Shown here one piece after another: positions 8,160 to 16,556 of a stretch of 64,000 nt of DNA (the stretch's first letter is position 1; the number at the start of each line of letters is the position of its first letter). Location of the stretch: assembly GCF_012927405.1 (NCBI RefSeq), contig NZ_JABBGM010000001.1:564001-628000 (forward strand), given 5' to 3'. A model generated the notes under the pieces. That model was not told where the DNA came from and did not search any database. It saw only the letters and a list, made by a program, of their open reading frames with translations. The DNA is from Novosphingobium olei (lineage in GTDB: Bacteria > Pseudomonadota > Alphaproteobacteria > Sphingomonadales > Sphingomonadaceae). The position numbers and the translations under genes were made by a program.

Positions 8160-9065
8160 TCAGGCGAGTGCGGCGGTTGCCGGGAAGTCGCGCTCGGCCT
8201 TGCCAATAAGGGCGCGGTCATCGTGGTTCCACGGGTGGAAACCGGGCAGGAAGTAGCTGAGCCACAAGGGCAGGATACGGCTGACGAGACCGGGCTTGAT
8301 AAGCAGGTAGGCGGCGAGCCTGGCCTTGATCTTCCAGCCGGTGAGGCCGTCCTGCCGAAGCAGTTCGAGCGTATCGTCGATGCGGTGAATGAAGAATTCG
8401 CGCGTGACGGCCAGCATGAGCAGCGACTTGATCTTCCAGCGCTTCCACCGGCTCCAGTCGCGGGTGGCGTGAAGCCAGGTATCGTAGGCGACGCCCTTGT
8501 GCTCGATTTCCTCGATCGCGTGCCAGCGCCACAGGTTGGCGGTCTCTTCCTCGCCGCCCCTGAGGTGCGCCGGCGTCCGCAACAGTTCGAGCGCAAGGAT
8601 TGCGGTGAAGTGTTCGAGCGCCATGGTCGTGGCGAGGTTGGCGATCGGCGGGCGGCCCTTCGCTTCGTCGAGGTTTTCGGCGAGGCGGCGTTCCATTTCC
8701 GACAGGTCGTAGCCCGCTTCGGTCGCCGCGCGGTTGAACGCGACGTGTTCACGGGTGTGGTTGATTTCCTGGCGGATGAAGTCGCGGATCTCGGCCTCGA
8801 GACGGGGCGGCGTGCCTTCGCGGAAGGCCTTGACCGATTCGATGAAGAACGCCTCGCCCCGGGGGAAGGTCAGCGACAGGGCATTGTACCAGGCCGAGGC
8901 GATGGGATCGTTGTTCAGCCACCAGCGCGGCAGCTTGCGTTCGCGGCCGAAGCGGCGGTCGCGCACGACCAGCTCCAGATCGGCGGGGGTGGCGCTGCCA
9001 AGGGCGGCCGCCTTGCCCGCCGAGGCGGCGGACGCTACGTCAAGGGCTTGCAAGTCTGCAGTCAT
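8160..9065 (-). CDS. Metal-dependent hydrolase family protein (PF10118-like)
   Basis: A 301-residue protein matching the poorly characterised 'metal-dependent hydrolase' family. It has a helical ferritin-like pattern of acidic and histidine residues: EAFFIES, QEINHTREH, ALEHFTA and the diagnostic WHAIEEIEHKGVAYD. These look like carboxylate/His metal ligands, so a diiron or other metal site is plausible, but the reaction is unknown. An in-frame GTG at 9077 would add four residues. It is divergent from a TetR gene whose probable operators lie between them, so it is the likely regulated target. Confidence 0.8.
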   Translation of the reverse strand: MTADLQALDVASAASAGKAAALGSATPADLELVVRDRRFGRERKLPRWWLNNDPIASAWYNALSLTFPRGEAFFIESVKAFREGTPPRLEAEIRDFIRQEINHTREHVAFNRAATEAGYDLSEMERRLAENLDEAKGRPPIANLATTMALEHFTAILALELLRTPAHLRGGEEETANLWRWHAIEEIEHKGVAYDTWLHATRDWSRWKRWKIKSLLMLAVTREFFIHRIDDTLELLRQDGLTGWKIKARLAAYLLIKPGLVSRILPLWLSYFLPGFHPWNHDDRALIGKAERDFPATAALA

Positions 9066-9084
9066 CGTTCTACCCACGCATAAT

Positions 9085-9098
9085 TGACAGATATGTCA
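9085..9098. promoter_or_regulatory. Probable TetR operator 1
   Basis: The inverted repeat TGACA-GATA-TGTCA lies between the hydrolase start (9065) and the TetR start (9129). The same arms with the same four-base spacing recur at 9121-9134; centres are 36 bp apart. It sits just downstream of the proposed minus-strand promoter. Confidence 0.6.
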
Positions 9099-9106
9099 GT
9101 AGGGCC

Positions 9107-9135
9107 AGAGATAGAGTAACTGACAACAATGTCAA
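9107..9135 (-). promoter_or_regulatory. Probable promoter of the metal-dependent hydrolase gene
   Basis: On the minus strand, -35 TTGACA (9135-9130) and -10 TATCTC (9113-9108) are 16 bp apart, reading toward the hydrolase gene. Operator 2 covers the -35 and operator 1 lies near the start of transcription. That layout fits repression by the adjacent TetR protein. Confidence 0.45.
9121..9134. promoter_or_regulatory. Probable TetR operator 2, overlapping the tetR start codon
   Basis: The inverted repeat TGACA-ACAA-TGTCA has arms identical to operator 1. The TetR ATG (9129-9131) lies inside it, so a bound repressor would block its own gene as well as the divergent -35 element. Confidence 0.6.
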
Positions 9136-9716
9136 TAAGGAAGCGCCTCAGTCCGGAGGAAAGCCGCGTCGCCGCCCTTGAAGCCGCGCGCGCACTGTTG
9201 ATCGAGGCGGGGCCGCAGGCGGTGACGCTGAAGGCAGTGGCGGGACGGATCGGTCGCACGCATGCCAATCTGCTCCACCATTTCGGCTCTGCCTCGGGCC
9301 TGCAGAAGGCGCTAGCGGGTTATCTGGCCGAGACGATCTGCGCCACGATCCGCGAGGCGGTGATCGCACAGCGTTCCGGTATCGGCTGCCCGCGCGACGT
9401 TGTCGACCTGACGTTCGATGCGTTCGACAAGGAAGGGGCAGGTGCGCTGGCATCATGGATGCTGCTTTCCGGCAACGAAGACGCGCTCGATCCCATCGTC
9501 GATACGATCCACGACCTTGTCGTCGATCTGGACGAATACGGTTCGGACACGCAGCGCGGCAATACGCTGGCTCTGGTGCTGATGGCGCTGGGCGATGCGC
9601 TGATGGGCGGGCCGCTGGCGCAAGCGCTCGAATTGCCGCGCAATGCCGCACGCGACCGGGCCGAAGCGATGCTGGTCGAAGGGTTGCAGCCCGCGCCGAT
9701 CACGCCGGAGGGGTAA
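9129..9716 (+). CDS. TetR family transcriptional regulator
   Basis: A 195-residue regulator. The N-terminal DNA-binding domain shows the TetR pattern: AALEAARALLIEAG, then VTLKAVAGRIGRTHANLLHHFGS (about 33-55), with HHFGS replacing the usual YYHFGS. The C-terminal ligand domain is unassigned. It is divergent from the metal-dependent hydrolase gene, with two matching inverted repeats in the 63-base gap, so local and auto-regulation are likely. Its 3' end overlaps the convergent ygfZ-like gene by 17 bases. Confidence 0.85.
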   Translation: MSIRKRLSPEESRVAALEAARALLIEAGPQAVTLKAVAGRIGRTHANLLHHFGSASGLQKALAGYLAETICATIREAVIAQRSGIGCPRDVVDLTFDAFDKEGAGALASWMLLSGNEDALDPIVDTIHDLVVDLDEYGSDTQRGNTLALVLMALGDALMGGPLAQALELPRNAARDRAEAMLVEGLQPAPITPEG

Positions 9717-10437
9717 GGTCCATCCAGTGCGGCGCAAGGTCGGGGGTGATGTCCTCGACCCGCAGGTGATCGACCGCCAAACCCAGTTCGGGATATGCAG
9801 CGCGGCGGCGGGATTCGTCCGAACGATCCAGCGGCAGGACCACGAGCCGGCGATTGACCTTTTGCCGCCAGTTCATGCGCGCGGTGTTTTCCTGGCCGAC
9901 ATAGCAACCCTTGGTGAAGCTGACGCCGTTGAGATCTACTGCGTTACATTCGAGCCAAAGCGTCTTGTCGCTGCCGAGTTCGGCCTGCCCTTCGGTAACG
10001 CCAAGGCGGAGGCGGTGTTCAAGCCATGCGGCATCCGCGGCCCGGTCTTCATCCCCCACCGGGGCGATCCAGCGCTGGCCGAGCGCGCGAAGCCGCGGAT
10101 CGGCGGCGCCGCCATCGCCGGCATGGCCTTCCCAGTAGACGCCCAGGTTGTCGGCGCGTTCGATGCGGATCTTGCGACGCAGGCGGTAAAGCGACAGGCG
10201 CTTGGCAAGGGCATCGGCGACCGAGGCTTCGCAATCGAGCAGCAGCCCATCGCCATCGGGCCAGACCAAGAAATCGAACAGCACCTTGCCTTGCGGAGAG
10301 AGCAGCGCCGCCCAGACCGGGAGCGGCCCCTTCACGTCATTGGTGACGATGCCCTGGAGGAAAGCGGCAACATCCTCGGCCGGGTCTTCAGGGGCGAGGC
10401 GGACGAGCGCGCGGTCGAACAGGCGGGGCTGGGTCAT
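9700..10437 (-). CDS. ygfZ: Folate-binding YgfZ/GcvT-like protein (Fe-S maturation)
   Basis: A 245-residue protein with the YgfZ signature [13 protein letters not shown] around residues 176-188, whose cysteine is the key functional residue. YgfZ/IBA57 proteins are GcvT-fold folate-binding proteins needed for repair or assembly of some Fe-S enzymes, including MiaB, which is encoded further right in this window. The ATG at 10437 is taken; one at 10446 would add three residues, and neither has a convincing Shine-Dalgarno. The 3' end overlaps tetR tail-to-tail. Confidence 0.88.
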   Translation of the reverse strand: MTQPRLFDRALVRLAPEDPAEDVAAFLQGIVTNDVKGPLPVWAALLSPQGKVLFDFLVWPDGDGLLLDCEASVADALAKRLSLYRLRRKIRIERADNLGVYWEGHAGDGGAADPRLRALGQRWIAPVGDEDRAADAAWLEHRLRLGVTEGQAELGSDKTLWLECNAVDLNGVSFTKGCYVGQENTARMNWRQKVNRRLVVLPLDRSDESRRRAAYPELGLAVDHLRVEDITPDLAPHWMDLTPPA

Positions 10438-10541
10438 GCGCTCCATTTGGCATGGGCGGGGGCGCGTTCAAGTGGGGCGGTCCAGCTTTTCCTTGCAGAG
10501 CAGGTTGCGTCATCGGCGCGCTGTGGCAAAGCGTCTGCCCC

Positions 10542-11579
10542 ATGACCGAGACTCTGACGATCCGCCGCCCCGACGACTGGCACGTTCACCTGCGCGATGG
10601 CGAGGTGCTGAAAGGCGTGCTCCCCTACACCGCGCGCCAGTTCGCCCGTGCGATCGTCATGCCCAACCTTTCCCCGCCGATGACCGACGTTGCCGGCGTC
10701 TCCGCCTATCGCGACCGCATCCTTGCAGCGGTGCCCGAAGGCGTCGATTTCACCCCGCTGATGACGCTTTACCTCACCGATGCGACTGATCCGGACGAGG
10801 TCGAGCGCGGCTTCACCGCCGGCGTGTTCGTGGCGGCCAAGCTCTATCCGGCGCACGCGACGACGGGCTCGGCGCATGGCGTGACGGCGATCGCCAACAT
10901 CATGGCCGTTCTGGAACGCATGGAGAAGATCGGAATGCCCTTGCTGATCCATGGCGAGGTTACCGATTCGCATGTCGACATCTTCGATCGCGAAGCGGTG
11001 TTCATCGAGCGCACGCTAATCCCGCTGGTGAAAGCGCTGCCCGGGCTGAAGGTGGTGTTCGAGCACATCACCACCGAGGAAGCCGCGCAGTTCGTGGCAG
11101 AGGCATCCGACCGGATCGGCGCGACGATCACGCCGCAGCACCTGCACATCAACCGCAATGCGATGCTGGTCGGCGGGATCCGTCCGCACGCTTATTGCCT
11201 GCCGGTGGCCAAGCGCGAAAAGCACCGGCTGGCGCTGCGCAAGGCGGCAACGTCGGGCAGCGCGAAGTTCTTCCTGGGCACCGATACCGCGCCGCACGCC
11301 AAGCATCTGAAGGAGGCGGCTTGCGGCTGCGCCGGCATCTTCAATGCGCCCTATGCGCTGGAAAGCTACGTCGCGGTGTTCGACGAGGAAGGCGCGCTCG
11401 ACAAGTTCGAGGGCTTTGCCTCGCTCAACGGTCCGGCGTTTTACGGCATGCCGGTGAACGAGGGCACGGTAACGCTGGAGCGCATGGGAACGAGCGTGCC
11501 CGAGACGGTCGATGCGAACGGCACGATGATCGTGCCGTTCCATGCCGGCGAATCGCTAGGCTGGCGCTTCGCTTCTTGA
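10542..11579 (+). CDS. pyrC: Dihydroorotase
   Basis: A 345-residue class II (E. coli PyrC type) dihydroorotase, which interconverts N-carbamoyl-aspartate and dihydroorotate in pyrimidine synthesis. The binuclear zinc ligands are visible: H14 and H16 in WHVHLRDG, the carboxylated lysine K100 in [11 protein letters not shown], histidines in IHGEV and FEHITT, and the aspartate in GTDTAPH. The upstream open frame to 10452 adds a non-homologous leader, so the ATG at 10542 is used. Its 3' end overlaps the convergent permease gene by 24 bases. Confidence 0.97.
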   Translation: MTETLTIRRPDDWHVHLRDGEVLKGVLPYTARQFARAIVMPNLSPPMTDVAGVSAYRDRILAAVPEGVDFTPLMTLYLTDATDPDEVERGFTAGVFVAAKLYPAHATTGSAHGVTAIANIMAVLERMEKIGMPLLIHGEVTDSHVDIFDREAVFIERTLIPLVKALPGLKVVFEHITTEEAAQFVAEASDRIGATITPQHLHINRNAMLVGGIRPHAYCLPVAKREKHRLALRKAATSGSAKFFLGTDTAPHAKHLKEAACGCAGIFNAPYALESYVAVFDEEGALDKFEGFASLNGPAFYGMPVNEGTVTLERMGTSVPETVDANGTMIVPFHAGESLGWRFAS

Positions 11580-12470
11580 GCGCGATTCGATGCGCCGGCG
11601 GCGGAGCATGTCGGCGCTGAACAGCGCAATCGCGGTCCAGATCAGCACGAAGCAGGAAAGGCGCACCGTATCGAGCGGTTCGCCGAACACCACGGTGCCG
11701 AGCAGGAAGCTGATCGTGGGCGCAAGGAACTGGACGAAGCCCAGGACCGACAGGTCAAGCTTCTGCGCGGCAAAGGCGAAGAGCAGCAACGGCACGCCGG
11801 TGACGATGCCGCTTAGCGCAAGGAGGCCTGCTGTGCCGGCGCCGTGGGTGAGGCTGGAGCCGGCTGGCTGAAGCGCGAACCAGATCACCGCACAGGTTGC
11901 GGGAATGAACAGGACCATCGTCTCGATCGTCAGCCCCGGAACCGAGGCGACCGGCGTTATCTTGCGGATCAGGCCATAGAGCGCGAAGCTGACCGCCAGC
12001 ACCATGGCGATCCCGAGCATGTCGAGCGCGCCCCACAGCAGCAGAGCGATACCGGCCGCAGCGACGGCGACGGCAGTCCACTGCGTGCGGTTCAGCTTTT
12101 CGCCAAGGAAGATTGTACCAATCAGCACGTTGAGCAGCGGGTTGATATAGTATCCCAGGCTCGATGCGAGGACATGGCCGTTGGCGACGGCCATGACGAA
12201 TATCAGCCAGTTGGTGGCGATCAGCGCTGCACTGGCGCACAAACGTATCAGCACGGCCCGATTGCGCAGCGCGGCGCGCAGTTCAGCGCCAAAACCCCGC
12301 CAGGCGATGACGATCAGGCAGAATGGCAGCGTAAGGCAGATCCGGAACGCCACGAGTTCGAGCGCTGGCACATGAACGAGCGCATGGAAGTAGAGGGGCA
12401 GGAAGCCCCAGATCAGATAGGCGAGGATTGCGGCGCCAAGACCCGGGCCGACCAACTTGGAAGACGTCAT
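11556..12470 (-). CDS. rarD: EamA family transporter, RarD type
   Basis: A 304-residue permease with about ten membrane helices in two EamA repeats. The N-terminal pattern [12 protein letters not shown] and the following [10 protein letters not shown] are typical of RarD. RarD proteins are putative chloramphenicol-sensitivity or metabolite exporters whose natural substrate is not settled. The ATG at 12470 gives the normal short cytoplasmic leader; a longer in-frame start at 12524 adds 18 residues of low similarity. It is divergent from the glycine-zipper gene and overlaps pyrC at its 3' end. Confidence 0.85.
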   Translation of the reverse strand: MTSSKLVGPGLGAAILAYLIWGFLPLYFHALVHVPALELVAFRICLTLPFCLIVIAWRGFGAELRAALRNRAVLIRLCASAALIATNWLIFVMAVANGHVLASSLGYYINPLLNVLIGTIFLGEKLNRTQWTAVAVAAAGIALLLWGALDMLGIAMVLAVSFALYGLIRKITPVASVPGLTIETMVLFIPATCAVIWFALQPAGSSLTHGAGTAGLLALSGIVTGVPLLLFAFAAQKLDLSVLGFVQFLAPTISFLLGTVVFGEPLDTVRLSCFVLIWTAIALFSADMLRRRRIESRSRSEAPA

Positions 12471-12585
12471 GGCCGCTCTGTTGCAGAGAGCGACTGGCAG
12501 GCCAAGCAATGTTTCGTCGCTCACTCCGCACAGCTCATGGCTGCAAACGAACGGTTCGTCGATTTCGGCAAATCTGACGGACGCG

Positions 12586-12615
12586 TTGCATTCCGTTCAG
12601 GTTCGACCTTCTAAA
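12586..12615 (+). promoter_or_regulatory. Possible promoter of the glycine-zipper protein gene
   Basis: -35 TTGCAT (12586-12591), 18-bp spacer, -10 TCTAAA (12610-12615), about 50 bases upstream of the ATG. A 13-bp perfect palindrome, ACGAAC-G-GTTCGT (12547-12559), lies upstream and could be an operator for either divergent gene. Confidence 0.35.
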
Positions 12616-12674
12616 CATGAACCAACGACGCCGCTCCGAAGAGGTCGAAGCGCCGCCAGAACAGGAGACCAACC

Positions 12675-13133
12675 ATGAAGATCATGACCAAGGCCGCGAT
12701 GGCGCTCGCCGCTGCAGGCACCTTCACCACCGCTGTCGCTCCGGCGGTGGCCGCCGATTTCGGAACGCCGCAGGCACGTACGGTGCAGCTCGAGCAGAGC
12801 TGGAACCACGATGGCCGCTATGGCGACTATGACCGGTACGACCGTTATCGCGGCGGCGATTATGGCCGTCGTTACTACAGCGACTACGATCGCCGTGATT
12901 ACAGCCGTGGCGATTACTACCGCGGGCAGAGCTGGCGCGGGCGGGATGGCCGCACGTACTGCCGCCGCAACGATGGCACGACGGGTCTGCTGGTCGGTGG
13001 CGCGGCTGGCGCGCTGATCGGTCGCGAAGTGGCCGGTTACCGCGGCGACCGCACGCTTGGCGCCATCCTTGGCGCAGCCGGCGGCGCGCTGCTGGGCCGT
13101 GAAGTGGACCGTGGCGGTTCGCGCTGCCGCTAA
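12675..13133 (+). CDS. Exported glycine-zipper (2TM) surface protein
   Basis: A 152-residue envelope protein. A signal peptide ends near AVAPAVA-AD (about 27). A Tyr/Arg/Asp-rich low-complexity region (DYDRYDRYRGGDYGRR and similar, about 52-85) follows. Next come two glycine-zipper segments, GLLVGGAAGALIGRE and TLGAILGAAGGALLGRE, of the 17-kDa surface antigen/Rcc01698-like type. Such segments probably insert in or pack against the outer membrane. Two cysteines flank the zipper region. The Shine-Dalgarno AGGAGA is at 12663-12668. It is followed by a strong terminator, so it is probably monocistronic. Function is unknown. Confidence 0.8.
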   Translation: MKIMTKAAMALAAAGTFTTAVAPAVAADFGTPQARTVQLEQSWNHDGRYGDYDRYDRYRGGDYGRRYYSDYDRRDYSRGDYYRGQSWRGRDGRTYCRRNDGTTGLLVGGAAGALIGREVAGYRGDRTLGAILGAAGGALLGREVDRGGSRCR

Positions 13134-13175
13134 GACATAGCCAGCCCTTCGGGTCGCACCAGGGCAAGGCAGACG

Positions 13176-13209
13176 AGGAGCGCTCCGGTTCGCCGGGGCG
13201 CTCCTTTTT
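13176..13209 (+). terminator. Rho-independent terminator after the glycine-zipper gene
   Basis: AGGAGCGC pairs with GCGCTCCT, a T-G wobble and CCGG-CCGG extend the stem, and a UUCG tetraloop closes it (13189-13192). Five T end the structure. It is a 13-bp stem with the most stable tetraloop class. Confidence 0.9.
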
Positions 13210-13243
13210 GCGTTCTTAACCAGCGGCGTGCTAGGGCAGGTCG

Positions 13244-13486
13244 ATGGGAACGGGTCGCAAGATGGCAAGTCTGGCGCTTCTGGCGCTTGTGACGGGGTGC
13301 GCAGACAGCGCGCCCGACGAGCGCAGGCAGAACGAGGATCCGGTGATGACCGAGGCCATCGAAGGCCAGCTCCTCGTCGATCCCGACCTGTCGCAGAAGA
13401 ACATGCGCAATGCCGCGATGGTGCCCGCCGGGCCGATCGATCCGGTGCGGCCGCTGCCCGATCCGACCGGGCGAGCCGGGCAGTAA
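13244..13486 (+). CDS. Small lipoprotein of unknown function
   Basis: An 80-residue product with a short signal sequence and a good lipobox LVTGC (cysteine at 19). The mature part is acidic then proline-rich (PAGPIDPVRPLPDPTG). No domain is recognised. An in-frame ATG at 13262 is an alternative start. It ends three bases before the convergent astD gene. Confidence 0.6.
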   Translation: MGTGRKMASLALLALVTGCADSAPDERRQNEDPVMTEAIEGQLLVDPDLSQKNMRNAAMVPAGPIDPVRPLPDPTGRAGQ

Positions 13487-13489
13487 GCG

Positions 13490-14932
13490 TCAGTCGCTGC
13501 GCAGGCCCACGCCGATCCCGGCGCGCGGCTGCTCCATCTCCGTCGAGGCGACGGGATAGGCGCAGTAGTCGGCGGCGTAATAAGCGCTCGGCCGGTTGTT
13601 GCCCGAAAGGCCCGTGCCGCCGAATGGTGCAGCGGACGAAGCGCCGTTGGTCGGGCGGTTCCAGTTGACCACACCCGCGCGCACGTTCGCCCAGAAGCGG
13701 CTGTAATCGGTGGGGGTACCGCCCACCAGCGACGCCGACAGGCCGAAGCGGGTATTGTTCGCTTCGGCAATGGCCGCGTCGAAATCATCGACCCGGACGA
13801 TCTGGAGCAGCGGACCGAACAGTTCCACATCAGGCCGTTCCGCGATCGACGTCACGTCAATCATCGCCGGACTGAGGAAGGGCAGGTTTTCGTGCAGGCG
13901 CACCATGTGCTTGATCGGTCGGCCACCGCTGGACAGCAGGTAGACGAAGCTCTCGGTCAGGCCGTCGGCGGTGCGGTTGTCGATCACCGGACCCATGAAG
14001 GGCGGGGGATCATCGAACGGCGCGCCGACGATCATGCGATCGGCAAGCCGCTTCACTTCACCCACGATGTCGTCGTAGATCGAGCTCTTCACGATCAGGC
14101 GGCGGGCCGAGGTGCAGCGCTGCCCTGCCGTAGTGAAGGCAGACTGGGCGACGATGGCCGCGGCATCGGCGATCTTGGGCGTGTCCCACACCACGATCGG
14201 ATTGTTGCCGCCCATTTCGAGCGCAACGACCTTGCCCGGGTTTCCGGCAAGACGGCGGTTGATGGCGATGCCGACATGCGCCGAGCCGGTGAAGAGCACG
14301 CCGTCGACGCCATCATGCTGGGCAAGCGCCTGGCCCTGTGCCGGCCCGCCGATCAGGACCTGGACCACGGCGGCGGAAATTCCCGCGCGGTGGAAGCATT
14401 GCGCGAGCAATTCGCCCGTGGCCGGCGCCTTTTCAGAAGGCTTGAACACCACCACGTTGCCCGCGATCAGGGCGGGCACGATGTGGCCGTTGGGAAGGTG
14501 TGCGGGGAAATTGTAAGGACCGATCACGGCCATCACGCCATGCGGCTTGTGGCGGATCGCCGAAGTCCCCTGCAAGGCGCTGTCGAGCCGGCGCTGGGCC
14601 GTGCGCTCGGCATAGGCGCGCACCGAAATCTCTACCTTGTTGACCACGCTTTCGACTTCGGCGCGGGCTTCCCACATCGGTTTGCCGGTTTCGCGCGCAA
14701 TCGTGGTGGCAAGCTTGTCGGCTTCCTTGCGCACTTCGTTGGCGAACCGGCGGACAAGTTCTATGCGCGTCGACAGCGGTTGTGCGGCCCAGGCCGGCCA
14801 CGTCCTGCGCGCACGGGCGACTATCTCGTCGACGTCCCCAACCTTGCCGCGCCAGAATTCGACGCCGGTAGCGGGTTCGATCGATACGATCTCGTCGGGA
14901 ATGACGGGCGTCTGCTCCACGTTTTCCTTCAT
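13490..14932 (-). CDS. astD: Succinylglutamate-semialdehyde dehydrogenase
   Basis: A 480-residue aldehyde dehydrogenase oxidising N-succinylglutamate semialdehyde in the arginine succinyltransferase pathway. It has the catalytic cysteine C273 in TTAGQRCTSARR, the glutamate in VALEMGGNN, and the cofactor loop GSAHVG. The AstD-type C-terminus GTGLSGNNRPSAYYAADYC supports the subfamily. A GTG at 14935 directly precedes the chosen ATG; GGAAGG lies 5-8 bases upstream of both. The other ast genes are not in the window, so the pathway role is inferred from the family. Confidence 0.9.
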   Translation of the reverse strand: MKENVEQTPVIPDEIVSIEPATGVEFWRGKVGDVDEIVARARRTWPAWAAQPLSTRIELVRRFANEVRKEADKLATTIARETGKPMWEARAEVESVVNKVEISVRAYAERTAQRRLDSALQGTSAIRHKPHGVMAVIGPYNFPAHLPNGHIVPALIAGNVVVFKPSEKAPATGELLAQCFHRAGISAAVVQVLIGGPAQGQALAQHDGVDGVLFTGSAHVGIAINRRLAGNPGKVVALEMGGNNPIVVWDTPKIADAAAIVAQSAFTTAGQRCTSARRLIVKSSIYDDIVGEVKRLADRMIVGAPFDDPPPFMGPVIDNRTADGLTESFVYLLSSGGRPIKHMVRLHENLPFLSPAMIDVTSIAERPDVELFGPLLQIVRVDDFDAAIAEANNTRFGLSASLVGGTPTDYSRFWANVRAGVVNWNRPTNGASSAAPFGGTGLSGNNRPSAYYAADYCAYPVASTEMEQPRAGIGVGLRSD

Positions 14933-15032
14933 CACGGCGGCCTTCCCGCCGCAAGCTGCTGTTCCGCATTAGGACGGAATTGGTAACCAAATAAAGAAGG
15001 TAAACCCGGACCGGGGGATTAGGGGATTACCC

Positions 15033-16445
15033 TTATCCTTCGATATGTCCAGCCGGCATGGGGGCTGGACCATGCGCTGCGCCCGTCCGGCGCAACGCGG
15101 CAATCTTGGCGTGGAAGGCCGACCAGTCGTCGTTTTCGGCAATCGGAGCCCAGATCGCCTCGACCTCTTCGATCAGCATCGACTGCGGTACATCGTCGTT
15201 CCAGTAGGGATGATCGGAAGGTGTGGGTACGTACCCGGCGAGCATATCCGCAAGCGCATTGGCCGCTTCGCTTGTCGCATCGGCAGGGCGCCGTCCGCCG
15301 CGCCAGCCGAACAGCAGCGCATCTGGCGCGACGCCGTCGCTGACCATGACCTGTTCGCAGGCGGCCACCAGCGCGCTGTCGGGATCGAGCCCCTTGGGTT
15401 CGACGCCAAGGCGCCAGCACCAGCGGCGGGCCATCGCTTCGCGGTACAGGTCAGGGAAGCGCTGCAAAGCGGCAATCAGCGGTGGCGAATCTTCCAGAAG
15501 GCGGAGCGCAACGGCAAGCTGCCCGCAATTCCAGTGGATCGCTTCCGGCTGGCGGCCGAATGCATAGAGCCCGCCTTCGTCGAAGTAGGCAGCGGTGAAG
15601 CCGGCATCCCAGCGCGGCAGGAAGCGCCAGGGGCCATAGTCGAAGCTTTCGCCCGAGATGTTCATGTTGTCGGTGTTGAGCACGCCGTGCACGAACCCCG
15701 CAACCATGTAGCTCGCGGCAAGATCGGCCATCCTTTCAACCACCTGGTTGAGCAGCCGTGTCGCCGGGCTCGCCCCATCGGGGCCGGCGGCTCCGGGGAA
15801 GTTGGCGAGGCAGTATTGCACCAGCTGTGCCATTTCGTCTCTGGCTTCGAGCGCGAGCAGGCGCTGGAAGGTGCCGAAGCGAATGTGCCCGTGCGACAGA
15901 CGGACCAGCACGGCAGAGCGGGTGGGCGAAGGTTCATCGCCGCGCCACAGCGCCTCGCCCGTTTCAATGATCGAGAACGTGCGGCTTGTGTTGACGCCCA
16001 GCGCTTCGAGCATTTCGGTGGCGAGCGCCTCGCGGACGGCGCCCTTCAGCGTGAGGCGCCCATCGCCGCGGCGGCTCCATGGGGTCTGGCCCGAACCCTT
16101 GGTGCCAAGATCCATGAGGCGGTCCGAGCCATCGAGCAATTGCGCGAAAAGGAAGCCGCGGCCATCGCCCAGATCCGGATTGTACACGCGGAACTGGTGG
16201 CCGTGGTAGCGCAGGGCCAGCGGCTGGGGGAGATTGTCGTCCAGCGGCGAAAACCGACCGAAATGGTCCAGCCATTGCGCATCCGACAGATTGGCGAGCC
16301 CGACTTGCGCCGCGGCGCGATCGTTGCGCAAGCGCAGCACCGTTTCGGGAAAGTCCGCCGCAGCCACCGGATCGCCGAGCCAGTCGGCCAAAGCGCGGAT
16401 TCGGGGGGCGGGGCGATAGGCGGCGTCTTGCGGGTCGGGGATCAT
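15033..16445 (-). CDS. selO: SelO/YdiU pseudokinase, protein adenylyltransferase
   Basis: A 470-residue SelO family protein (E. coli YdiU is 478), which transfers AMP from ATP to Ser/Thr/Tyr of target proteins, often in redox responses. Typical blocks are LALRYHGHQF, LGTKGSGQTPWSRRGDG, GVNTSRTFS and the metal-binding region LNTDNMNISGESFDYGP (about 255-272). The open frame runs far upstream to 17351, but that part is antisense to the alpha/beta hydrolase. The ATG at 16445 gives the family length. It is divergent from the hydrolase gene. A TTGCGC / 18 bp / ACTAAT promoter-like match ends six bases before the ATG. Confidence 0.93.
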   Translation of the reverse strand: MIPDPQDAAYRPAPRIRALADWLGDPVAAADFPETVLRLRNDRAAAQVGLANLSDAQWLDHFGRFSPLDDNLPQPLALRYHGHQFRVYNPDLGDGRGFLFAQLLDGSDRLMDLGTKGSGQTPWSRRGDGRLTLKGAVREALATEMLEALGVNTSRTFSIIETGEALWRGDEPSPTRSAVLVRLSHGHIRFGTFQRLLALEARDEMAQLVQYCLANFPGAAGPDGASPATRLLNQVVERMADLAASYMVAGFVHGVLNTDNMNISGESFDYGPWRFLPRWDAGFTAAYFDEGGLYAFGRQPEAIHWNCGQLAVALRLLEDSPPLIAALQRFPDLYREAMARRWCWRLGVEPKGLDPDSALVAACEQVMVSDGVAPDALLFGWRGGRRPADATSEAANALADMLAGYVPTPSDHPYWNDDVPQSMLIEEVEAIWAPIAENDDWSAFHAKIAALRRTGAAHGPAPMPAGHIEG

Positions 16446-16556
16446 CGCGGCATTAGTGGCCCCCGTCGGTCGCCCGCGCAAGCACGCGCTGGGACGGCCG
16501 GGTCCGTTTTGCGTTCGGTCGAGCGCGAGCGCAGCAGGAAGGACATCTTGGCGACC

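Noticed and set aside
12541..12606. LexA/SOS box from GAAC/GTTC half-sites
   Set aside because: Half-sites are spaced 1 or 2 bases apart, not the GTTC-N7-GTTC of alphaproteobacterial LexA.
15045..16556. Long plus-strand open frame leading into the alpha/beta hydrolase
   Set aside because: It is antisense to selO throughout; the hydrolase fold begins at 16557.
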